Positions 55,995 through 64,000 of a stretch of 64,000 bases of DNA are shown here, piece by piece. The notes beneath the pieces were generated by a model. The model made no database searches and was not told the DNA's origin. It worked only from the letters and a program-made list of their open reading frames with translations. Origin of the DNA: Trebouxia sp. TZW2008 (Eukaryota; Chlorophyta; Trebouxiophyceae; Trebouxiales; Trebouxiaceae); NCBI GenBank assembly GCA_002118135.1, contig BDIU01000287.1, forward strand, positions 496,001-560,000, read 5' to 3'. Position numbers and translations under genes: made by a program. Numbering within the stretch: the stretch's first letter is position 1; each line of letters begins with the position of its first letter.

Positions 55995-58900
55995 ATGTAC
56001 GGGCCACGTCAAGGTGTGACCTTGTATGCCAGCAGTCCAGCAGCAGCGTGTATCTACGTGTTACCCCGCCTTGCATTGTCGTCAAAACCCTCAGGAGATT
56101 TAGCGTTTGCATCCAACAACTTGCGACAATGCTTGCAGGCAAGCAGACTTACACCAGCAGCCGCAACTCCCCTACGCAGTCAGAAGGCTATAGCAACAAG
56201 GCACAGCCGTGTTTCAGTAGTTTGTCAATCAGATGCACAGGTCAATGCGGCTGCCACAGAAGCGCCACCAGCAAGATCAGAGACTGCTCCTGGTTCCAGA
56301 ATTGCAGCTAGTGTGACAGACTTGATAGGAAACACACCTATGGTGTTTCTGAACCAAGTCAGCAAGGGTGCTGGCGCGCGCATTGCATGCAAGCTGGAGA
56401 TTCAGGAACCCTGTCGCAGCGTCAAAGACAGGATTGGCAAGAACATGATTGAAGATGCAGAGAAAAAGGGGTTGATCAAGCCAGGTACAGCATTCGCTAG
56501 AGATTGAAGGGATTGCTGATGCTCAAGCGTGCCTGACCATCTTTAGTGTACTTAGACACATCGCACTGTTGTGCCACAACATGTGAGCACAGGCATCGAT
56601 CAAACACCTCATTTGCCACTGTACAACCGCAGATCAAGCCGCAGTCAACGTTCCAGTGATGACATGATCATCATCAAGACCACGATGAGCGATGATTCAT
56701 TCCTGCTGCAAATGTGCAGTTGTAACTACTCTTGTGGAGCCAACATCTGGCAACACTGGCATTGGATTTGCCTTTGTTGCTGCTGCAAAGGGCTACAAGC
56801 TAATTCTAACAATGCCATCTTTCATTTCATTGGAAAGCCAAGTGACGCTGCAAATGTGCAGGGGTGACGACTCTTGTGGAGCCAACATCTGGCAACACTG
56901 GCATTGGACTGGCCTTTGTGGCTGCTGCCAAGGGCTACAAGCTAATCCTAACAATGCCCTCTTCCATGTCATTGGAAAGGAGGGTGTTGCTGCAAGCTTT
57001 TGGGGCAGAGCTGGTGCTGACAGACCCTGCAAAGGTGCCACACAACCCTCCCTTCATTTTCATTGATTCATTCAAAACGCATGCTACACAGACTCAGCAG
57101 GCCCAGCTAGGCACGTACTGAAGCAATTGACTGTCTCCTACCAGCTTGACCCTTTGCTAACCTGCAAAAGTACCACGCTATCCTCCCTTGTGATCTACAA
57201 TACCTGATCTCGCCATTTTTCCAAAGTCCACTTGCCAGTGCAAACTGGGAGTCTTCTTTCAAGCCGCCAACTCAGTAGTCTCTTCTGGCAACACCATCGC
57301 TATGCACACTGCACAAACGGACATGCGACTCTCAGTGTCTGCTGCAAACATTCTTGCAGTCCCATGTGCTGCTTTTTCACCATTCAACATGCTTGCTGCT
57401 CATACTAGCAGTCATACGCTCATCAACATCGGCCCCTTTAGCAGGTCAGGGGCTCAGACAGCCCATTTACGGACCCTGAGACAATTGTGCTAACAAGCAG
57501 CAAAGCATCCGCAAACTCAGCATCTGATTTGCCCTATCGCTAAACATTCAGGTTCCCAACCAGGCAACATGATATTGCATTCAAGCAGCTGCTATGTATC
57601 ACTCTTGGTCAATCATGCTGAAATGTTACCATTTTGTGTTGTAGGCCATGCGTGGTGCTGTTAACAAGGCTCAGGAGATTGCAGCCAAGACAGACAATGC
57701 ATACATTCTGCAGCAGTTTGAGAACCCTGCAAACGCTGATGTGCACAGAGTCACCACAGGGCCAGAGATCTGGCGAGACACAGCAGGACAGGTTGGCACT
57801 GCATGCCTATTTGTGCCTCGGTCATCAAGGGCTTTGCACAATTTAAAACGCTTGGCCATGCATTGATGTTGAGCTCACACACTTGATGCACCCTGCTGTT
57901 GCATTCGATTAAGCAGGCAGCACATTTTTTTGTGGCACATTTACCCCACTTGGCATTCATTACTGCAAGTACTGTTTACTGTGGCCTGTGGACTTGTGCA
58001 CCACATGACATGGAGGGTGTGTTAGGTGGCAGAGATCATTCTGCACACTACTTGTAATCTGGGCTGATCAGCAAATGGACAGCCTGTAGCTTGCAGGGTT
58101 TTGCAGTCGCCAGCATCCTCAGTACAACAGTCAGCACCTTGCGCTGCACGCGTCATCACAAGTGCAGAAACACCAACATTGTTATAAATAGTTGATACAC
58201 AATGGCTTCTGACAGAATTGCGTGGAGGCAGTTCATTGCGCTGGTACATACCTTGTCAATGAATATTTGCAGGTGGATGTTTTTATGACTGTCACAGGCA
58301 CAGTTGCACCACCCCAAAACATCATTATAGCTCAACCAAGCCTGGGGAAGCCAAAACAGAGGGTCACAGCATGGTGTTGGGAAAAGTGCTCAGGAGGCAC
58401 CATCTTGAGGTCTGCCTCAAATCACAAATGGAGGGATATCCACGTTGTCAAATCTGCACGTGGATGTGTTCATGAGTGCCATAGGCACAGGAGGCACTAT
58501 CACACGAGCTGGCGAGTATTTGCAGTCCAAGGACATTCAGTTTGTTGCCAGCGAACCACTAGATGCGTACTTTGCAGGTGGATGTCTTTATGAGTGCAAT
58601 AGGCACAGGAGGCACCATCACAGGAGCTGGTGAGTACTTGAAGTCCCAAAACAAGGACATTCAGATCATCGGCATTGAGCCAACAGAGAGCCCAGTGCTG
58701 TCTGGAGGCACACCAGGGCCTCACAAGATCCAGGGGATTGGAGCTGGCTTTGTCCCTGGTGTCCTCAACACCAAAATCTATGATGAAGTCATGCAGGTGC
58801 TGACACAAAGCCTTTCTTTAGTGTCTTTGTCAATGGATCCTGTATCACAAGAGTGAACAGGTATTTGAGGCTGAGTGAAACAGGTCTAAAGGCTATGAAA

Positions 58901-59528
58901 TACAGAAGCCTCAAGCAAACTATTGAATGCTGCCAAGTCGTGCTCATCTTCCTACCTGAAGTGCCTGCGCCCAGCAAAGCTGTTGCTAGCAAGAAGCACT
59001 TGAAAGCAGCAAAATGCATGACATGACATCAGCTGGTGTTTTGTTTGTGCCTACTTGCTCGATGTCTACAGCTGCATGGTGCTTCACATGAAGTTGCTCA
59101 GGTGAGCGGTGAAAACTTACTCGAGATGGCAAAGCTGCTGGCAAGAGAAGAAGAACATGACATCAGCTGTTTGTACTGGTGCCCACTTGCTTGAGGTCTA
59201 CAGCTGCATGGTGGTTCACATGAAGTTGCTTGTGCAGGTGAGCAGCGAAGACTCGATTGAGATGGCAAAGCGGTTGGCAAGAGAAGAAGGCATTTTCTGT
59301 GGTATCTCGTCTGGAGCCGCAGTTGTTGCAGCGCTCAGGGTGGCAACAAGACCAGAGATGAAGGGCAAGCTCATAGTCGTTGTTTTGTGTAGTTTTGGGG
59401 AAAGATATCTGTCCTCAGTCTTATTCACAAGCATCAGGGAGGAGTGTGAGAAGATGGGAGTGGATGAGCGCATTCTGCTGTCAGACCAGTCAGGCAAGCA
59501 ATTCTTTGTACCGCCATTGAAGAATTAA
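55995..59528 (+). CDS. OASTL: O-acetylserine (thiol) lyase / cysteine synthase, plastid type
   Basis: A PLP enzyme making cysteine from O-acetylserine and sulfide. The frame from ATG 55995 gives an Ala/Ser/Arg leader, then [15 protein letters not shown]. Lys of [12 protein letters not shown] forms the Schiff base. The substrate loop is [20 protein letters not shown], then [51 protein letters not shown], the phosphate-binding [29 protein letters not shown] and [18 protein letters not shown] follow. The end [10 protein letters not shown] is at 59528. An earlier in-frame GTG at 55929 is not a likely start. Three separate exons have extra tandem copies in the introns before them. Confidence 0.93.
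56700..56995 (+). repeat. duplicated exon (EPTSGNTG), O-acetylserine lyase
   Basis: Two acceptors 142 bp apart (exon bases from 56720 and 56862) start nearly identical exons. CTCTTGTGGAGCCAACATCT..GGCAACACTGGCATTGGA is unchanged in both. The first copy keeps the frame for 120 nt (ISLESQ instead of MSLERR) and then meets a GT. The second is the functional one. Confidence 0.95.
58255..58640 (+). repeat. triplicated exon start ([12 protein letters not shown]), O-acetylserine lyase
   Basis: GTGGATGT(T/G/C)TT(T/C)ATGA begins three copies near 58272, 58459 and 58580. Copy 1 reads [13 protein letters not shown], copy 2 [20 protein letters not shown] and copy 3 (functional) [20 protein letters not shown]. 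Copy 2 lacks its own clean acceptor. Confidence 0.95.
59030..59300 (+). repeat. acceptor-side duplication, O-acetylserine lyase last exon
   Basis: A unit of about 135 bp (TACAGCTGCATGGTG(C/G)TTCACATGAAGTTGC..GTGAGC(G/A)G(T/C)GAA..ATGGCAAAG) occurs near 59070-59160 and again near 59200-59290. The second leads into the functional exon [14 protein letters not shown]. Confidence 0.93.
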
Positions 59529-59902
59529 GCTGAGCATGCAAAAGTTAGTCTGCGGGACAGAGACTTAGCACGGCTTGCGACGACTTAGCATAGCTTGTGC
59601 AGCCTTGAAAATTCTAAAGCCGGCTGAAGCTGTCTCAGCAGGTTTAGTACATCTCAATCAGGGGGTCAGAATTCATTGTGTAGATGCTCAGCTCTATGCA
59701 ACATGCCTGTTATGGGCTCATCATATAATGCATGAGCTGAACGTCATGTTGCCACCACTGCAGCAGATGCTTTGCTTTGAGAGAAGTTCAGCAACGATTT
59801 CATGCTTCATAGCCCCAAACACTTGTTGCACAGTTGCAGCACTTTTGACGCTCAATTTCCGATTTGTTTGGACAAGGTTTGTTGGACGGTGAGACTATTG
59901 AT
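59529..59902. other. intergenic, convergent 3' ends of O-acetylserine lyase and Der
   Basis: 374 bp. A small duplication of CTTAGCA(C/T)(G/A)GCTTG near 59566-59600 is the only structure. Confidence 0.5.
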
Positions 59903-62900
59903 TCACTGAGCCAGATGTTTTTGTCTTTGTCTTGCATGTCTAGCAGGGTGCCTTGCATGTGCTGTTGTTGCTGCTGGACCTGACCGTTGTTTAAGCTGTG
60001 AAGTGCCTTGTTTTCGCTCTCTATACCGAATTTGAGCTCGGATCGGGACTCCGTCAAACTCGAAGTCCTTTTGCAGCACTCTTGCAAGGAAGCGGCTTGC
60101 ATTTTCTGGGAATGGTAGACCACCAGACACAAAAACTGCAAACGTTGGCGGTCTGCTTTTGACCTGTGTGATGTAACGTATCCTGGCAAGCGCAGACCCC
60201 ATAGCTCCATCGCCCTGGTGTGTCATGACCAACTGCGACAGACAGCATCTGTCAATCCATTGCAAATGAGAATCCATCTCAAATGCTGTGAAAGCAGAAA
60301 AGGCAGATGCCACATGGTGCATGAGGCCTTTCTGCAAGATGAAAGATCAGCATGCACAGGTCAAGGCATTGTCCTCAATCATTTTGTCAATAGCAAAAGC
60401 AGTCGATGATAGGGTGGCACTGCAGTTTATGGATTTAGCCTTTAGCAGTGGCATCAAGCGATCGCAAGTCATTATGCAACATATGTTCACATTGGATGCA
60501 GTTGCTATGCATGCAACAAGATTTGCAGAGCATCCTGTTATCAGCTCAAGCAGAAGCTGTGTAACCTTTTCAAGCCAGGCGCTCATGCCTGGATGTTGTC
60601 AGTCTCTTGTTCTAGATCTTCAGACCAGATGCAGTTGCAGTGCATGCAACATTGGCAGGGCAGCCTGTTATCAACTCAAGCAGAAGTGGCAGCTGTGTTA
60701 CCTTTTGAAGCCAGGCATTCAGCCTAGATGTCGTGAGTCTCTTGTTCCAGGTGTTGTATAGTTGCATTGCTGCTGGGAGCAGCTCTCGAACACCATCTCC
60801 AGTCTTGGCTGAAAGGCCATGCAGTGGGACCGCTGCCACTTCAGATGTGCTGGCTTGACATTGGCTGTGAATACGCTCCATCACCTGCATGACAGCATGT
60901 GACCGAATGACCTAATAGACAGACATCGGCAGATGCATATGATCTCTCCTGACTCTATGGCATTGCAGGCATGTTGCAGGTATCTAAGCAACATAGTCTA
61001 TGTTATGACTATCACCTGCCTGTCTTCAGTAATGCAATTTGCCCAGGCACATCCCAGGTCTGATGGGCTGGTCAATACTGGTGTTGTTCACCAACATCGA
61101 CTGACAACGTTCACAACCCTTCGCTAAGACAGTAGTCAGTATCATTCTGTCATGCAGCGAACAGGATTCAAGAATTGCAATGCAGCAGCAGACTGCAGAC
61201 CTGAATGCGCTCGGCATCTGAGCATGCATCCAGTTTGTTGGTCACAATCAGCAAGGCACGTCCTTCAGCAAGGACATCGCTAGCCAGTGCCAGTTCACGC
61301 TTGGACAGGCCGGCCTGCTTGTCCCTCAGCACTTGGCCATTCACCAGCAGCACCACCACAGCAGCCATGTGCATGCTGCGCTGCCCCTCACGCTGTGTCT
61401 GCTCAGCCACTGCTCCCCTGCAATTTTATGCGTTTCAGTTGTGTATGCTTGTCCCTCAGTGTCTGGCCGTTTATCGACAAGACTGCAACAGCAGCCATGT
61501 GCATGCTGCGCTGCCCCGCACGCTGTGTCTGCTGTGCCACTGCAACCCTACAAAGTAACTCTTCTTAGTGCTCTATGGTGCAGTGTGGTTCTGCAAGTGC
61601 GCTGTCCTTCACGCTGTGTCTGCTGTGCCACTGCACCCCTGCAAACTCATGCGTTTTAGTTGTGTACGCTTGTACCTCAGCACCTGGCTGTTTACCAGCA
61701 GCAGCACCAACACAGCAGCCATGTGCATGCTGCGCTGCCCCTCACTGTATGTCTGCTTGGCTACTGCTGCCCTGCAAAGTCATTCATCCTACTCAGTACA
61801 GCATTTTATGTGTGTAACGAATGCATCCATTCAAAGTCCTTACACCAGCTTGTGCTTGCTCAGCAGTAACCCTGTAATGAGACGCTATGATTGTAAAAAA
61901 GCTACAGACTCCAGGCCTGTCACCTTGTTGGTGAGGCAGCTGTACAAGGATGATCTTATCAGCTCATGATGTCAGCTGCAGCATTGAGGCTCCTGTGACG
62001 TTGCAAGCTAGGCCTTGAACAGTATGGAGCAGGCATGTCTCTGTCGCAACTGACTCAGCATGGACATAAGCACAGAATCTGCTGAAATCCTACTTTTCTG
62101 AACAGCTTTTTGATTCTGCATCGAATCTGTTGTCTTTCTTGATCTTTGCGGATGGAAAATGGAAGGGCTCACCCGCTTTCATCATAATTCTGCAGGCGGC
62201 TTTGGCGCATCCAGCCGGCAGTGTCAACTCAATCCACTTGGCGCCCCTCCCACTGCAATCGGCCATGCACAGGATCCCTATTTAAGCCTGGCTCAGCCCT
62301 GTTATACTGCAATCCTAATCTTTCACAACCCTGTTTGTTTTTGCTGTGATTTTGGTTTGTTTCTGTGGACTTGAAGGATTGGAGAAGCCATCAGAGGGTC
62401 TTACCCGCTTTCATCATAGTTGTGTAGGCGGCTGCGACGCATCCAGCCGGCAGTGTCAACCAACTCCACTTGGCGCCCCTCCCACTGCAGCCGCCCATGC
62501 ACAGCATCCCTAGTCAGGCCTGGTTCAGGCCCTGTTATGCTGCGCTCCTCACCCAGCAGAAAGTTGGCCAAGGTGGACTTACCCTGCAAATAGACAAGAC
62601 TCTTTTCTGCCTGCGTTCATAGTGGTACCGGTCATGCCACTACAGCCGCTCATGTACAGCATCTCTGCTAAGGCCTGGCTCAGGCCCTGTTATGCTGCGC
62701 TTCTCATCCAGCAGAAAGTTGGCCAAGGTAGACTCACCCTGCAAACAGACAAGACTCTTTTCTGCCAACATTCACAGTGGTCATGGTCCTGCCACTACAG
62801 TCGCCCACGCACAGTGGCTCTGCTAAGGGCTGATTCAGGCCCTGTGATGCTGCGCTCCTGACCCAGCAGGAGATTGGATAGGGTGTAGTTCCCCTGCACC

Positions 62901-64000
62901 AGAAGAAAACAAGTTACCCTGCATGACAACAGACAAGAAAAGAAACCCTACATGTTTAGGCATTGTACTTGGAGCCTCATTGAGAAGAAGCACCTTCAGG
63001 ATCTGCATGACAGTGACACTCTGTTCTGGCGCTACAGTGTGCTGCTGTGATGCGGAGGTGAGAGAGGGAGCTTGCGTCATACAATGTTGGCCAGACATGC
63101 AGGCAAGCTAGGTCCAGGCTGAACCTGCAAAGAATGAATGCTCTCTTCTGCTCTTGCTGATGCCAGTGGTAATGGAACACACATGCATGGGTTGGGCTTG
63201 TTTGTGCTGCTAAATGCAGCAGAGCACGAGCGAGCTTGACAGCCAATCCATGAAAGCTCAGCATGCAAGCAAGCAAGCTAGGTTCAACATGCACATTTAC
63301 AGCAAACGGCAGGAGCTTACAAACATTAGCCAGATGCCCAAGGCACTACCAGGGCGCTTGGCTTATGCATATGTCGATGTATACAAGATAGTATATTGTC
63401 CCTCAAGCAACATGATTTGCACTTGACTTGGTATCGACCAAGCATGGACTCGGCAACTACAGCTTGAAAAGCATGGTGTCTGCAATCCTGGTGGCTGGCA
63501 GAGCAGCATTGATCTTTGCATAGACAAAACACACATTGTCACAAGGCTACAGCTGCAATGCATGTCAGACGTTACATGCATTGCATGCATGGCTCAAGGT
63601 GTGTGACAAGTAACTGTTGAAACCATGGACAAAACTTAGAAACACTTGGTGAGAAGAAGTGGACTGACCACATTGGGAAGCCCCATGATTGCCAACTGGA
63701 CAGCTCGCTCTTTAAGTTCCTGACCTTCATGCTCCTCATGCCGTTGACTTTGTAAGGTCTCACTTTCCTCCAAGACAGGTTGCAAAGCCGCATACAGCTC
63801 TGTCATGCCCTCCCCTACACCTCAACAACTTTCAGTCACAAGTGCTTGTAGACCACTGTCAATCAGCTCAAACAAAGCTGCCCAGTCAAACTTGCTTGCA
63901 GACCACTTTCAATCAGCTCAGTTGGGGTGAGTTGTAGATCACTTTCTGTAAGTCAAACAGAGGACAGCTGCGCAACAGTTGCTGTCATCATGATATGCAG
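59903..64000 (-). CDS. Der/EngA-type double-domain GTPase (5' part outside window)
   Basis: Der GTPases act in 50S ribosome assembly; in plants a Der serves the plastid. The gene enters from the right. An exon near 63825-63670 reads EGMTELYAALQPVLEESETL and QLAIMGLPNV, the first half of the second G1 loop. The next exon (62585-62401) continues GKSTLANFLLGEERSITGPE, TRDAV (G2) and VDTAGWMRRS (G3). Then QVLRDKQAGLSKRELALASD, IVTNKLD (G4), LSAKTGDGVRELLPAAMQLY (G5) and NKRLTTSRLNAWLQK. The KH-like end is RIRYITQVKSRPPTFAVFVS .. FEFDGVPIRAQIRYRERK. A Lys/Arg/Gln tail ends at 59903. The first G domain is beyond 64000. Arrays flank four exon edges. Confidence 0.9.
60470..60765 (-). repeat. donor-side duplication, Der exon RLNAWLQK
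   Basis: The minus-strand exon end GCCTGGCTTCAAAAG|GTAACACAGC is copied about 135 bp downstream as GCCTGGCTTGAAAAG|GTTACACAGC. Both are followed by (G/C)TTGAG(C/T)TGATAACAGG and ATGCA(C/A)TGCAACTGCATC-like sequence. Confidence 0.92.
61330..61790 (-). repeat. acceptor-side exon-edge array, Der exon MAAVVVLLV (4 units)
   Basis: The exon start CTGAGCAGACACAGCGTGAG..GGGCAGCGCAGCATGCACATGG is repeated upstream (minus strand) near 61480-61540, 61590-61640 and 61700-61770. CGCAGCATGCACATGGCTGCTG is intact in two of the three extra copies. Period is about 115-130 bp. Confidence 0.93.
62150..62905 (-). repeat. exon array on both sides of the Der GKST exon
   Basis: The functional exon (62401-62585) has one full-length degenerate copy on its donor side (about 62160-62350; CGCATCCAGCCGGCAGTGTCAAC is shared). 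It has two partial copies on its acceptor side (about 62630-62760 and 62780-62900; CAGCAG(A/G)A(A/G/)(G/A)TTGG(C/A)(C/T)A and GGCCCTGTTATGCTGCGC are shared). Period is about 130-230 bp. Confidence 0.95.

Noticed and set aside
6250..62905. CRISPR or transposon explanation for the repeats
   Set aside because: Units are different in each gene, derive from the neighbouring exon, have no conserved spacer/repeat alternation, no terminal repeats and no encoded transposase or reverse transcriptase.

Overview
This window is nuclear DNA from a eukaryotic green alga, most likely a core chlorophyte such as a trebouxiophyte. The evidence is the gene content: plastid lipid-associated fibrillin, BASS carrier, RETICULATA-related protein, plant-type GATA finger, ATP-citrate lyase subunit A as a separate gene, plastid-style O-acetylserine lyase and a Der GTPase. 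The genes are split by many short GT-AG introns, base composition is moderate, and several proteins start with Ser/Ala/Arg-rich organelle-targeting leaders. The species is not identifiable from the sequence alone. I saw no rRNA, tRNA, CRISPR array or intact transposon.

Layout, left to right: 3' end of an unknown gene (+); PAP/fibrillin (-); a doubtful mitochondrial-targeted gene (+); BASS-family plastid metabolite carrier (+); MCM4 replicative helicase subunit (+); DDX18/HAS1-type DEAD-box helicase (-); RNA polymerase III subunit RPC6 (+); DJ-1/PfpI-family protein (+); type I metacaspase (-); GATA zinc-finger coiled-coil protein (+); ATP-citrate lyase A (-); RETICULATA-related protein (+); casein kinase II beta (-, no introns); unknown plastid single-TM protein (-); SmD3 (+); COQ4 (-); 3-hydroxyacyl-CoA dehydratase PAS2 (+); a short coiled-coil protein resembling the N-terminus of FLASH (+); O-acetylserine (thiol) lyase (+); and the 3' part of a Der/EngA double-GTPase (-), which runs off the right edge. 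These are mostly unrelated housekeeping genes, often in divergent or convergent pairs; there is no operon or gene-cluster logic.

The most striking signal is not a gene. In almost every intron-rich gene, one or more introns contain tandem arrays of degenerate copies of an exon EDGE: the last or first 20-120 nt of the neighbouring exon together with its splice site and adjacent intron, repeated 2-6 times at periods of about 65-145 bp. I count more than 20 such arrays in 10 or more genes on both strands. They lie on the donor side of some exons, the acceptor side of others, and on both sides of a few (BASS exon 4, metacaspase p10 exon, Der G-domain exon). Most copies keep the GT or AG, many carry stops or frameshifts, and the functional copy sits next to the exon body. 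This looks like a recurrent process that inflates introns with decoy splice sites and occasionally makes whole alternative exons (O-acetylserine lyase). It is my lead candidate for an undescribed phenomenon.

Exon boundaries were read by eye from reading frame, GT/AG consensus and remembered family motifs. Coordinates of multi-exon genes are given from start to stop codon including introns; outer ends are more reliable than inner junctions.
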